From Vagococcus vulneris (GTDB lineage: Bacteria > Bacillota > Bacilli > Lactobacillales > Vagococcaceae): 64,000 nt of DNA. Position 1 is the stretch's first letter; every line of letters begins with the position of its first letter. Shown one piece after another: positions 16,692 through 25,720 of the stretch. The stretch lies in NCBI RefSeq assembly GCF_003950515.1, contig NZ_NGJS01000007.1, positions 1 through 64,000 on the forward strand, given 5' to 3'. Below the pieces are notes generated by a model, which worked only from the letters and a program-made list of their open reading frames with translations, did not search any database and was not told where the DNA came from. A program made the position numbers and the translations under genes.

Positions 16692-18647
16692 TCAGTGAGG
16701 GTCTTGAATCCGTTTAAATAATTTTTCCATATCTTGATTGGTGAAATGGATAACTACCGGACGCCCATGTGGACAATTATAAGGATTTTCGCATTTTTTT
16801 AAGTCTTCTAGCAAAGCTCGTGCTTGTATCTCATTCAAGTGGTGATTTGCTTTAATTGATTTTTTACAACTCATCATAATAGCTGTTGCTTCTCTAAATG
16901 AAGCAACCGTGACCGTTTTACCGGAAAGAATATCATCAATCATTTCACGAATAATGGCTTCTTCTTCACCAGGAGGATACCACGCCGGATGTTCACGAAT
17001 AATAAAACTATTCGGTCCAAACTCTTCAAGTTCAATTCCGATTTCATTCAATAAGGATTCTTTTTCTTTTATTCGCAGCATGTCATCTTGCGAATATTCT
17101 AAGACAACTGGAATTAACAACGGTTGTTTATCTGTTCCGACTTCACCGATTTTTTGTCTATAATACTCATATTTTATGCGTTCTTGGGCTGCATGTTGGT
17201 CAACAATATATAAACCAGCAGAACTTTGTGCAAACAGATACGTTCCATGCATTTGACCAAAATATTCCAACTCCGGAAAGTTTATCTCACCAACAGGTAT
17301 TTCACTCTCAACTGGAGCTTCAACTGTGTCTATTATCTCATCTGATACAACTGACAATTGTTCCGTTTCAGCTGACGAATCTGATACTGTTTGTTGTGGC
17401 ATATCAGCTTCTGATTTGTTTTTTGCAGCCGAAAATCCAGGTTGTTCTGTCATTTTTTTACCTGGAACAAAGAACTCGCCTGTTTTAGCATTATACACTA
17501 AATTTTTATCTCTGATGGTATTAACCTGGTCGGAGCTGCTGCTCGTTCGGCTGGCAGTGCCTGAGTAAATTTCTGTATCTGGTGCAAGCACCAGCTGTTC
17601 TGATTTAGGCTCAGTTGTCCTTTTCTTATATGGGCTTGTATCACTAGCATTTGGAATCAGATTTTCACGAGATAAAGTCGCACGAACGGCTGTACTGATT
17701 AATGTCATCAGTTCTTTTTCTTTGCTTAGCCTGACCTCTTGTTTTGTCGGATGAACATTGACATCTACCAGCAGCGGATCCATCTCAATTTGCAACACAA
17801 CAAGTGGATAGCGTCCAACCATCAATTTTGAGCCGTATCCCTCAACGATTGCTTTATTTAGTAAATAGTTTTTTATATAGCGACCATTAATAATGATAGA
17901 CACATAATTACGGCTGGCTCGAGTTAATTCAGGCAAAGAAATATACCCTGTTAATTTAAAATCCAAATCTTCACTCGATACAGGCAACATTTTCTTAGCC
18001 GTAGCCACACCATAGATGCCAGCTATCGTCTGTTTCAAATCACCATTTCCAGTTGTCGACAACATTTTATGCCCATCGTGTACTAAGCGAAAGGCGATTT
18101 GAGGATGGCTTAAAGCTAAACGGTTAATGATGTCCCCGGCATTAGCTAGTTCCGTTTGCAGAGTTTTAACATATTTTAAACGTGCTGGTGTATTAAAGAA
18201 AAGATTCTCTACAGTAATTGATGTTCCTTTTCTAAGTGAGTGAGGTTTATCAATTACTACTTCACCGCCTACTAGTTTTAAATAACGACCGGTTTCTTCA
18301 CCTGTCGATGTTTCCATAATGATTTCTGACACAGACGCAATACTGGGCAAGGCTTCACCTCGAAAGCCAAGTGAGCGGATCCGGAACAAATCATCTCTCG
18401 TATGAATCTTACTCGTTGCATGCCGTTTAAAAGCATTTAAAACATCACTGGATTCGATACCTTCACCATTATCAACAACTTGGATTTTTTTAAGACCGGC
18501 TTCTTCTAAGTAAACATCAATTTGTGTACTTCCTGCATCAATGGCGTTCTCAATTAGTTCTTTCACAACAGAGGCTGGCCGCTCAACAACTTCTCCAGCT
18601 GCTATCTGATTGGCCAATACTTGCGATAATTCTTCGATTTTCCCCAT
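16692..18647 (-). CDS. mutL: DNA mismatch repair endonuclease MutL
   Basis: MutL couples MutS mismatch recognition to strand incision. The N-terminal GHKL ATPase has LANQIAAGEVVERPASVVKE, DNGEGI, RGEALPSIASV and the GTSITVENLF segment. A Ser/Thr-rich linker spans about residues 330-440. The C-terminal domain carries the endonuclease motifs DQHAAQERIKYE and CPHGRPVVIHF, as in non-methyl-directed systems. A GTG three codons earlier overlaps the ribosome site (AGGAAGG), so the ATG at 18645-18647 is preferred, giving 651 residues. It begins 13 bases after mutS. Confidence 0.97.
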   Translation of the reverse strand: MGKIEELSQVLANQIAAGEVVERPASVVKELIENAIDAGSTQIDVYLEEAGLKKIQVVDNGEGIESSDVLNAFKRHATSKIHTRDDLFRIRSLGFRGEALPSIASVSEIIMETSTGEETGRYLKLVGGEVVIDKPHSLRKGTSITVENLFFNTPARLKYVKTLQTELANAGDIINRLALSHPQIAFRLVHDGHKMLSTTGNGDLKQTIAGIYGVATAKKMLPVSSEDLDFKLTGYISLPELTRASRNYVSIIINGRYIKNYLLNKAIVEGYGSKLMVGRYPLVVLQIEMDPLLVDVNVHPTKQEVRLSKEKELMTLISTAVRATLSRENLIPNASDTSPYKKRTTEPKSEQLVLAPDTEIYSGTASRTSSSSDQVNTIRDKNLVYNAKTGEFFVPGKKMTEQPGFSAAKNKSEADMPQQTVSDSSAETEQLSVVSDEIIDTVEAPVESEIPVGEINFPELEYFGQMHGTYLFAQSSAGLYIVDQHAAQERIKYEYYRQKIGEVGTDKQPLLIPVVLEYSQDDMLRIKEKESLLNEIGIELEEFGPNSFIIREHPAWYPPGEEEAIIREMIDDILSGKTVTVASFREATAIMMSCKKSIKANHHLNEIQARALLEDLKKCENPYNCPHGRPVVIHFTNQDMEKLFKRIQDPH

Positions 18648-18660
18648 TGATTTCACCTTC

Positions 18661-21291
18661 CTAGCCGTTTAATTTCTGTTGCATTTCATATAATTTTGTC
18701 ATAGCTTCCATTGGATTCATCGCCATTAAATTAAGTTTTTTTAATTCATCCACAATTTGTTGATCTACTTCAGATATATCTGAAAATAATGACAGTTGCG
18801 CGGATGAATCATCAGTTTCCTGCACCATTTCCACTTCCTTGGGAATTTTCTGTATGGCATCTATTGGCGCGATTGCCTCATTTTCCAACATCAAGTCCTG
18901 ATTGTGCTGTGTCTCTAAGTGATGCAAAATCTCGCTAGCTCTAGCTAAAAGATTCTCTGGGAGCCCCGCTAGTTTTGCGACATGTACGCCATAGCTCTTA
19001 TCTGCCGGTCCATCCATCATCTTATGTAAGAAGACCACCTCACCCTCTTGTTCAACAGCACCAACATGACAATTTTTTAGTCCCGACAGTGTTTGTTCTA
19101 AAGCGGTAATTTCATGATAATGGGTGGAAAATAAAGTTTTTGCATGGACATGCGCATGAATGTATTCGATAATTGCCTGTGCTAGTGCCATTCCGTCGTA
19201 AGTTGCGGTGCCGCGGCCTAACTCATCAAATAGTATTAAACTATTAACCGTTGCATGTCGCAACGCTTGATTAGCCTCCATCATTTCGACCATAAAAGTA
19301 CTCTGTCCAGAAATCAGGTCATCTGAGGCACCGATACGTGTGAATATTTGATCGAAAATCGGTAAAACTGCCTTTTCTGCAGGCACAAAACACCCCATCT
19401 GTGCCATGACAACCGTCAAAGCTAATTGACGCATATATGTACTCTTCCCAGACATGTTTGGACCAGTAATAAGCAAAATATCTACATCTTCAGGCATTGA
19501 TACAGTATTCGGTACATATTCTTGGTGACCAACAACCTTCTCAACAACTGGATGACGGCCTTCCAATAATTCCAATTCATGTTTATCAGGCAGCATAGTC
19601 GGGCGAACATAATTATAAGTTTCGCTGACCGAAGCAAAACTCTGTAAAACGTCAAGCTCTGCGACTGATTTGGCTAATTTCTGCAGTGCCGAAATATGCT
19701 GCTTGATTTCATCACGAATAGCAATAAACAATTGATATTCCAAACTTTGAGACTGTTCCTCAGCTTCTAATATAATCGTCTCCAGCTCTTTTAGCTCAGG
19801 TGTGACATAACGTTCGGCATTTGCCAGCGTCTGTTTTCGCTCATAGCGCTCTGCAGGTACTTCACCAATATTGCTCTTGGTCACTTCAATAAAGTAACCA
19901 AAAACTCGATTAAATTTAATTTTAAGCGTTTTAATTCCCGTTAAATTTCGTTCTTTCGCCTCTAATTCAGCTAACCACTGTTTACCATTTGTCATGGCAT
20001 CTCGGTAAATATCTAATTGTTCATCATAACCTGAAGCAATAATATTTCCCTCTGTAATAGACAGCGGTGCTTCTTCATTAACAGCTTGCTCGATTAAATC
20101 AGATACGGCAGGAAGAGGTGTTAAATTTGTCAATAACGTAGACCAGACGCCACTATCAAGACCTGACAAAGTTTGTTTCAGAATCGGAATTTGCTGCAGC
20201 GACTGTTTTAGCTGAAGTAAATCACGAGCATTCACATTCCCAAAAGACACACGACCGACTAACCTTTCTAAATCGTACACACGTTTTAAATTCTCTTTTA
20301 TTTCGATTCGCTCAAAATAGGCATTAAGTAAGCTCTCAACCATATCCTGCCGCGAAATTATCGCTTGTTCTTGAATTAATGGTCTGTCTAGCCATTGCTT
20401 TAATAAGCGGCCGCCCATTGCGGTTTGAGTATCATCTAACAACCACAATAATGTTCCTTTCTTTTCTCCAGTTCTGATTGAACGTGCTAACTCAAGATTG
20501 TACTTAGAATAATAGTCCATTTTTAAAAAATGACTAGGTTCGTAAGCAACTGCCTGCTGCAAATGTCCTAACTGTCTTTTCTGAGTACTGCTTAAATAGG
20601 CTACTAAAATAACAGCTGCATTTGCAGCTAAAGAATTTTCAAGATATGCTGTTAAATAACTTTCTTCAGAATTAGGAGCTTGCAGTGCTTGATAAGATAC
20701 TAAGATATTCTTTTGTTCAAAGCGCTGCATCAATACTTCTGAACATTCTTTATTCAGCACTATTTCTTTCGTCTGCAAACTGTTGCATTCATTTATGATG
20801 CCGTCAATATCAGCTAAGTGACTGGCCTTCAATTCTCCAGTACTTAAATCAGCATAAGCAAATCCGTACTCTTTATGCTGCTCATCAATAAATAGTGCCG
20901 TCAAATAATTATTTTCTTTGGCATCTAATTCTTTGCTGCTTACGACGGTACCAGGTGTAACTAGCTGGATAACCTCACGCTTCACCATGCCTTTTGCTTC
21001 TTTAGGGTCTTCCATTTGTTCACAGATAGCTACTTTGTACCCTTTATCAATTAGCACATCAATGTATCCCTGCGCTGCATGATGGGGTACTCCGCACATC
21101 GGTATGGGATTCTCAGCATTACGATTTCGACTAGTTAATGTCAGTTCAAGAATTTGTGCTGCCTTTTCTGCATCTTCATAAAACAATTCATAAAAATCAC
21201 CCAAACGATAAAATAAAAACGCATCGGGATACTGCGCTTTTGTTATCATATACTGTTCCATCATGGGTGTTAATTTTGGTTGTTGTACCAT
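18661..21291 (-). CDS. mutS: DNA mismatch recognition ATPase MutS
   Basis: MutS scans DNA for mispairs and small loops. The 876-residue protein contains the mismatch-contacting Phe-x-Glu in [13 protein letters not shown], the connector, lever and clamp domains, and the ABC-type ATPase with Walker [14 protein letters not shown], Walker [17 protein letters not shown] and the STHYHE motif. The C-terminal tail includes a beta-clamp-like QLSLF motif near residue 840. It is part of the ymdB-ricA-mutS-mutL unit. Confidence 0.98.
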   Translation of the reverse strand: MVQQPKLTPMMEQYMITKAQYPDAFLFYRLGDFYELFYEDAEKAAQILELTLTSRNRNAENPIPMCGVPHHAAQGYIDVLIDKGYKVAICEQMEDPKEAKGMVKREVIQLVTPGTVVSSKELDAKENNYLTALFIDEQHKEYGFAYADLSTGELKASHLADIDGIINECNSLQTKEIVLNKECSEVLMQRFEQKNILVSYQALQAPNSEESYLTAYLENSLAANAAVILVAYLSSTQKRQLGHLQQAVAYEPSHFLKMDYYSKYNLELARSIRTGEKKGTLLWLLDDTQTAMGGRLLKQWLDRPLIQEQAIISRQDMVESLLNAYFERIEIKENLKRVYDLERLVGRVSFGNVNARDLLQLKQSLQQIPILKQTLSGLDSGVWSTLLTNLTPLPAVSDLIEQAVNEEAPLSITEGNIIASGYDEQLDIYRDAMTNGKQWLAELEAKERNLTGIKTLKIKFNRVFGYFIEVTKSNIGEVPAERYERKQTLANAERYVTPELKELETIILEAEEQSQSLEYQLFIAIRDEIKQHISALQKLAKSVAELDVLQSFASVSETYNYVRPTMLPDKHELELLEGRHPVVEKVVGHQEYVPNTVSMPEDVDILLITGPNMSGKSTYMRQLALTVVMAQMGCFVPAEKAVLPIFDQIFTRIGASDDLISGQSTFMVEMMEANQALRHATVNSLILFDELGRGTATYDGMALAQAIIEYIHAHVHAKTLFSTHYHEITALEQTLSGLKNCHVGAVEQEGEVVFLHKMMDGPADKSYGVHVAKLAGLPENLLARASEILHHLETQHNQDLMLENEAIAPIDAIQKIPKEVEMVQETDDSSAQLSLFSDISEVDQQIVDELKKLNLMAMNPMEAMTKLYEMQQKLNG

Positions 21292-21304
21292 TTACTTACC
21301 TTCC

Positions 21305-21688
21305 TTAATCCTCTGTTAATCTTTTTTCAAGTTCGAGATTGACCTGACTTTCCAATAATTGTGTCAAATGATGCAGCAAATCATTGGCTTCAACTAATTT
21401 TTCTCGGTAATCGATGACAAGCGGGTGTTCATCGAATTCTCTTTGTTTTAAATCAGCTTGTTTAATAGCTTCTTGTTCTGCTCGCGGTTTATCATAATGT
21501 GCAAATTGAACAGCCTGCTTTTGATACTGTTTAATGTCATCTACCAACTGCTTCAAACCATCATGCTGACCAATACGCTCTTCTGCCTGCTGATACGCAG
21601 CAATTATCGGGTTTGAGCTTAAGCTACTTAAAAGATTTCTTAAAGCCTCTTCAACAGCCGGTTCATAATCATAACTCAGCTCTGACAT
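21305..21688 (-). CDS. ricA: YlbF/YmcA-family regulator RicA-like
   Basis: This 127-residue all-helical protein of the YlbF family includes ALRNLLSSLSSNPIIAAYQQAEERI, followed by amphipathic helices. In Bacillus subtilis RicA (YmcA) joins RicF and RicT in a complex carrying [4Fe-4S] clusters that acts on RNase Y mRNA maturation and on phosphorelays. B. subtilis ymcA also lies immediately before the mutSL region, so position supports the assignment. No cysteines are present here, so any cluster ligands must come from partners or be absent. Confidence 0.8.
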   Translation of the reverse strand: MSELSYDYEPAVEEALRNLLSSLSSNPIIAAYQQAEERIGQHDGLKQLVDDIKQYQKQAVQFAHYDKPRAEQEAIKQADLKQREFDEHPLVIDYREKLVEANDLLHHLTQLLESQVNLELEKRLTED

Positions 21689-21717
21689 ATTCGTTACCTC
21701 GCTTACTGCTTATTTGA

Positions 21718-22518
21718 CTAATCGCGAAACGGTCGATCAGGATTGATCAAATGAGCTTCTATATGTGTTGCTTTACCTGTTTTATCATCTAAATCAATGA
21801 CACAATAAGAAACAAGCTCTCTCCCTTCTGTAACAACTTCAAAACGATGCGGCAAAGCTGTTCGGAATTTTTCAATAACTGCTTCTCGCTGCATACCTAA
21901 TATTCCATCGTAGGGCCCTGTCATACCAACATCGGTTAAATAAGCTGTTCCATTAGGTAAAATACGGCTGTCATTTGTTTGCACATGAGTATGTGTTCCG
22001 ACAACTGCCGAGACACGACCATCGGTATACCAACCCATAGCTTGTTTCTCACTTGTCACTTCCCCATGAAAATCAACAAAGATTAACGGTGTTCGTTGAC
22101 GTGCTTCTTCAATTAACTCATCTATTACAACAAATGGATCCTCAATCGGTACCATAAACGTTCTTGCTTGCAGATTAATTACAGCTAATTCCACCTGATT
22201 CACCTTGACATAAACAATCCCATTACCGGGCGTTGTTTCTTTAGGAAAATTCGCAGGACGGACTAATTTCTTAGCATCCTGAATAAATTCAAAAATTTGG
22301 CGATTATCCCAAGCATGATTCCCTAACGTAATGACATCTGCTCCATCCTGTAAAAAACCTTTATAGATTTTCTCAGTAATACCACGACCTCCAGCAGCAT
22401 TCTCTCCATTGATAATCGTCACTTGCGGCCGGTATTTTTTCTTTAACTTCGGCAGATATGTTGAAATTGCCTCTCTGCCTAGTGATCCAACAACATCTCC
22501 AACAAATAATAACCTCAT
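21718..22518 (-). CDS. ymdB: YmdB-family metallophosphoesterase
   Basis: This 266-residue calcineurin-like phosphodiesterase begins MRLLFVGDVVGSLGRE. It has metal-binding segments NGENAAGGRG, TLGNHAWD, DFHGEVTSEKQAMGWY and GTHTHVQTND. B. subtilis YmdB hydrolyses 2',3'-cyclic AMP and affects biofilm decisions and RNase Y. It heads the operon leading to ricA and mutSL, behind a good promoter at 22548-22576. In many Firmicutes rny precedes it, but rny is absent here. Confidence 0.93.
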   Translation of the reverse strand: MRLLFVGDVVGSLGREAISTYLPKLKKKYRPQVTIINGENAAGGRGITEKIYKGFLQDGADVITLGNHAWDNRQIFEFIQDAKKLVRPANFPKETTPGNGIVYVKVNQVELAVINLQARTFMVPIEDPFVVIDELIEEARQRTPLIFVDFHGEVTSEKQAMGWYTDGRVSAVVGTHTHVQTNDSRILPNGTAYLTDVGMTGPYDGILGMQREAVIEKFRTALPHRFEVVTEGRELVSYCVIDLDDKTGKATHIEAHLINPDRPFRD

Positions 22519-22547
22519 TTTTAGTTTCCTCTTTTCTACTTCTGCTT

Positions 22548-22576
22548 GTTATAGTTTATCAAGTTTCTAATGTAAA
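22548..22576 (-). promoter_or_regulatory. Promoter of the ymdB-ricA-mutS-mutL operon
   Basis: On the minus strand TTTACA (22571-22576), a 17-base spacer and TATAAC (22548-22553) lie about 30 bases upstream of ymdB. Confidence 0.65.
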
Positions 22577-22621
22577 TAAAAGCTATCCGACTAGCAGAAT
22601 AGATTTCTCTGCTAATTCAGG

Positions 22622-22627
22622 TATAAT
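22622..22627 (+). promoter_or_regulatory. -10 box for the NAD(P)-binding protein/coaBC operon
   Basis: A perfect TATAAT on the plus strand lies 44 bases before the first gene of the operon. No good -35 is visible at 16-18 bases, so only the -10 is claimed. Confidence 0.4.
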
Positions 22628-22670
22628 ATGTTAAAATATAACCAATTATTTGAGAAAAGAGGGAATGATG

Positions 22671-23300
22671 ATGACACAATCAATTGTAGTTATCGGTGGC
22701 AGCGGATTTGTTGGTCAGGGAGTTTGCAAAGAAGCTTTACGCAAAAATATATCCGTTATCAGTATCTCTAAACACGGAAAACCTCAAAAAGAACAGCCTT
22801 GGATGTCCCATCCACTGATGATTTGGGTAAAAGCTGATATTTTTACAGACACCTCTTGGAAACATTACTTAGCTGATTGCTTGGGATGTATTAATTTGAT
22901 CGGTATTCTATTTCAAAACAAGCATCGCGGTCAAACCTACCATCGGATGATTTTTTATACAAACCACTTAATCAGCAGCGTTTGTGAAGAATTCCAAATC
23001 CCTTATCTTTTTTTATCTGCCAAAGCCGGGCCTGTAGGATATCTAAAAGCAAAAAAATTGGCAGAACAGGATTTATTGGACAAAACTAACTCAGTTATCA
23101 TCATTCGGTCCGGACTTGTGACAACAAAGAGAAGACCACTAACCATTTTCAAAGGAACTGCCATTCAACTAGCCGCGCATATTCCCATAGTTCACCACCT
23201 GGCTGAGCGAGCTTATCCAGTTTCTCGTAAAAAACTTTCAGAAGAAATTATCAAGCGATTATTAGAAAAGCGGAGTGTCATCGTGAATGACGTACGCTAA
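22671..23300 (+). CDS. NAD(P)-binding Rossmann protein, atypical SDR/NmrA-like
   Basis: A 209-residue protein begins with the dinucleotide-binding motif VVIGGSGFVGQGV. It has the later landmarks of extended or atypical short-chain dehydrogenases (CINLIGI, LFLSAKAG, YLKAKKLAEQDLL with a Tyr-x3-Lys-like order, and IIRSGLV). Such proteins act as reductases, epimerase-like enzymes or NADPH sensors, and the substrate is not readable. Three ATGs stand in tandem, and AGAGGG is best spaced for the third (22671). It is 15 bases upstream of coaB, so it shares that operon. A redox link to coenzyme A synthesis is only a guess. Confidence 0.75.
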   Translation: MTQSIVVIGGSGFVGQGVCKEALRKNISVISISKHGKPQKEQPWMSHPLMIWVKADIFTDTSWKHYLADCLGCINLIGILFQNKHRGQTYHRMIFYTNHLISSVCEEFQIPYLFLSAKAGPVGYLKAKKLAEQDLLDKTNSVIIIRSGLVTTKRRPLTIFKGTAIQLAAHIPIVHHLAERAYPVSRKKLSEEIIKRLLEKRSVIVNDVR

Positions 23301-23315
23301 GCAAGGAGAGTTCAT

Positions 23316-24089
23316 ATGAACATTTTAATCACTGCCGGCGGTACATCAGAAAAAATTGACGATGTACGCCACTTAACCAACCATGCTACAGGCCGCTTAG
23401 GTCAAAAAATAGCAGATGCATTACAGCATGATGATCTTTCTATCCATTATGTTTACGGTCCACAAGCTGTATTACCGAAACCTACAGGCGAAGCAGACAT
23501 TTTTTTCTATCCTATACAATCGGTCACTGATTTATACCAAACAATGAAAAAAATATTAACTGAAAAAAAAATCGACTACGTCATTCATAGTATGGCTGTC
23601 AGCGACTATCAACTATCGCATCTCGCTAACGAAGAAATTCTAGCCAATACAGTGGCTGAACATCTAACTGAAAAAAAATGGGAATCAAAAGATGAACTAT
23701 CTGCCATCATCAAACAGACACTCAAAAATAAGCATTTTTTTCCTAAATCTCAAGCGAAAAAAATTGATTCTGCTGGGGAAGAATTGATTTTATTTTTGGA
23801 TAAGGCACCTAAAGTGATTCATTCCATCAAGAAGTGGCAGCCCGAAACTATTTTAATCGGCTTTAAATTATTAGTCGGCGTATCTGAGAAAGAATTATAC
23901 GATGCAGCACAGGCCAGTATCAAAAAAAATCAAGCTGATTATATCTTGGCTAATGATTTAGAATCCATTACTGATCAGCAACACACTGGATTGCTAATTA
24001 ATTCAAGCGGAATTATTGATCGTTTTTCGACAAAACAAGCAATAGCGGATGGCTTACGACAATTAATTTTAACACAAGGAGGTAATTAG
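23316..24089 (+). CDS. coaB: Phosphopantothenate-cysteine ligase CoaB (stand-alone)
   Basis: CoaB joins 4'-phosphopantothenate to cysteine using a nucleotide triphosphate, the second step of coenzyme A synthesis from pantothenate. The 257-residue protein starts MNILITAGGTSEKIDDVR. It has the THLTNHATGRLG-type nucleotide region, HSMAVSDYQ and the C-terminal ILANDLE segment. Unlike the fused CoaBC of most bacteria, this is the split form typical of streptococci and enterococci. It ends one base before coaC begins. Confidence 0.92.
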   Translation: MNILITAGGTSEKIDDVRHLTNHATGRLGQKIADALQHDDLSIHYVYGPQAVLPKPTGEADIFFYPIQSVTDLYQTMKKILTEKKIDYVIHSMAVSDYQLSHLANEEILANTVAEHLTEKKWESKDELSAIIKQTLKNKHFFPKSQAKKIDSAGEELILFLDKAPKVIHSIKKWQPETILIGFKLLVGVSEKELYDAAQASIKKNQADYILANDLESITDQQHTGLLINSSGIIDRFSTKQAIADGLRQLILTQGGN

Positions 24090-24090
24090 T

Positions 24091-24636
24091 ATGCCCACTG
24101 TTTTACTAGGAGTATCTGCCAGTATTTCAGCATATAAAGCAGCCGATTTAATTAGTCAATTAGGTAAGCAAGGAATCGACGTAGAAGTAATTATGACTCA
24201 AAATAGCACAAACATTATCCCTCCTTTGACACTGCAGGTTTTATCTAGACATTCAGTGCACACAGATGTGATGCTCGAAAAAACACCTGGTGATATTAAT
24301 CACATTGACTTAGTCAAACGAGCTGATTTATTTATCATCGCACCGGCAACAGCAAACATTATTGGAAAAATAGCCAATGGAATTGCTGATGATATGCTGT
24401 CGACAACTGCTCTAGCAGTACATGACGTACCAAAACTCATCGCACCGGCTATGAATACGTACATGTACGCAAATCCAGCGATGCAAGCTAATCTAAGAAA
24501 ACTGACTACCTATGACTACCACATCATTGAACCGAAAGAAAGCTTGTTAGCTTGCGGTGATTATGGAAAAGGTGCTTTGGCTGATGTCGCCGAAATTGTT
24601 GGGCAGATTCAGTATTTTTTAAGTAAGGAGAACTAA
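24091..24636 (+). CDS. coaC: Phosphopantothenoylcysteine decarboxylase CoaC
   Basis: CoaC is a flavoprotein that decarboxylates 4'-phosphopantothenoylcysteine to phosphopantetheine. The 181-residue protein shows GVSASISAYKAADL, the catalytic-histidine region INHIDLVKRADLF, APATANIIGKIANGIADDML, APAMNTYMY and the cysteine loop LACGDYGKGALAD. It lies directly after coaB and one base before a membrane S component for pantothenate-type uptake, making a coenzyme A supply operon. Confidence 0.95.
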   Translation: MPTVLLGVSASISAYKAADLISQLGKQGIDVEVIMTQNSTNIIPPLTLQVLSRHSVHTDVMLEKTPGDINHIDLVKRADLFIIAPATANIIGKIANGIADDMLSTTALAVHDVPKLIAPAMNTYMYANPAMQANLRKLTTYDYHIIEPKESLLACGDYGKGALADVAEIVGQIQYFLSKEN

Positions 24637-24637
24637 T

Positions 24638-25264
24638 TTGAAAACTCACCAACTTACAATGACAGCTATTTTTCTGTCAATTATTCTATTATTTGCTTTT
24701 ACACCGCTTGGCTTTATTAACCTCGGCATTATTAGCGCCACGCTGATTCATGTACCAGTTATCATCGGTGCAGTTGTGCTCGGTCCAAGATACGGTGCCT
24801 TTTTAGGCTTATCATTTGGTTTAATTAGTATGTTTAATGCTACTGTCAACCCTGTACCGATGTCCTTTGTTTTTTCACCATTTATTCCCGTTATCGGAAC
24901 TAATCAAGGGAGTTTATGGGCAATCGTCATTGCAATTATTCCGCGTATTTTAGTAGGTATCGTACCGTACTATGCCTTTCAATTGATGAAAAAATCATTG
25001 CCTAAATTAAAAGAACCGATAAGTCTATTTATTTCTGGGGTGATTGGTTCACTAACAAACACCATTTTAGTTATGAACCTAATCTACCTTCTTTTCAATC
25101 AAGGCTACTCGCAAATTCAAAGCGGTGCACTAGGATCCAGTCTCTACAAAATTGTATTAGCCGTTATCGTAACAAACGGTATTCCCGAAGCTATCGTAGC
25201 CGGTATTGCAACTAGTGCTGTGACAGCGGTACTATTAAAATTAACCCATAGAAGTCGAAATTAA
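24638..25264 (+). CDS. panT: ECF transporter S component, pantothenate type
   Basis: This 208-residue protein has about six membrane helices and the N-terminal pattern of ECF substrate-binding components. The LTMTAIFLSIILLFAF helix is followed by HVPVIIGAVVLGPRYGAFLG, where the conserved small residues contact the energising T subunit. It starts with TTG after AAGGAG. It shares a tight operon with coaB and coaC, so the likely substrate is pantothenate or a precursor. The shared EcfA, EcfA' and EcfT subunits must be encoded elsewhere. Confidence 0.85.
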   Translation: MKTHQLTMTAIFLSIILLFAFTPLGFINLGIISATLIHVPVIIGAVVLGPRYGAFLGLSFGLISMFNATVNPVPMSFVFSPFIPVIGTNQGSLWAIVIAIIPRILVGIVPYYAFQLMKKSLPKLKEPISLFISGVIGSLTNTILVMNLIYLLFNQGYSQIQSGALGSSLYKIVLAVIVTNGIPEAIVAGIATSAVTAVLLKLTHRSRN

Positions 25265-25303
25265 TGAACCAGCTTTTTTTGCTTTATCAAAGAAGAATCA
25301 GCG

Positions 25304-25433
25304 ATGAAGAAAAAACTTACTAGATTATCTCATTACCGTTGGTATCATTATTGTATTTATAATCATTACGTTTATTTAAGCTTTAGCTAACGTATTGGGC
25401 AAACAAAATAAAGCAGACATAAATCAGTCCTAA
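25304..25433 (+). pseudogene. Frameshifted small membrane protein
   Basis: The ATG at 25304 is followed by AAG and a run of six A. Reading one frame over from this run gives NLLDYLITVGIIIVFIIITFI, a stop (TAA), then ALANVLGKQNKADINQS to a second stop at 25431-25433. The sequence looks like a short single-helix membrane protein beginning MKKNLLDYL, disrupted by one extra A and an internal stop. The family is not identified. It lies just downstream of the coenzyme A operon and overlaps its terminator. Confidence 0.4.
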
Positions 25434-25460
25434 GATGGATGAATTTATATCTGCTTTTTT
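25410..25460 (+). terminator. Terminator after the coaBC operon
   Basis: A 15-bp stem with one mismatch (25410-25424 with 25442-25456) is followed on the plus strand by a T run. It overlaps the end of the decayed small ORF. Confidence 0.7.
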
Positions 25461-25502
25461 ATATACTGATACTATCATCAAAAGACTGGAGGAGTCACTA
25501 AA

Positions 25503-25676
25503 ATGAGTAAAAAACGACTATTCATTATGATAGCAGCCGTGATTGCATTAATATTCGGATTAATCTGTCTATCAACTATTTCAATCAAATTATTCTGGAT
25601 TGCAGCTTTTTTAGGACTGCCAATCAGTATTTACTATATATTTGATGGTTATTATCATGTTAATCCTTTAAAATAA
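25503..25676 (+). CDS. Small two-helix membrane protein
   Basis: A 57-codon ORF (MSKKRLFIMIAAVIAL..., ending HVNPLK) stands behind a strong GGAGGAG ribosome site eight bases before its ATG. It has two hydrophobic stretches (about residues 5-26 and 29-48). A bidirectional terminator follows five bases after the stop codon. I do not recognise the family. The good ribosome site, clean codons and own terminator make it a probable real gene. Confidence 0.65.
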   Translation: MSKKRLFIMIAAVIALIFGLICLSTISIKLFWIAAFLGLPISIYYIFDGYYHVNPLK

Positions 25677-25681
25677 AAAAT

Positions 25682-25713
25682 CCGAGCAGAGTTTCTTAAA
25701 AAAATCTGCTCGG
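25682..25713. terminator. Bidirectional terminator
   Basis: A 9-bp GC-rich stem (CCGAGCAGA at 25682-25690, complement at 25705-25713) with A and T runs on either side separates the small membrane protein and the convergent coiled-coil gene. Confidence 0.85.
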
Positions 25714-25720
25714 GTTATTT

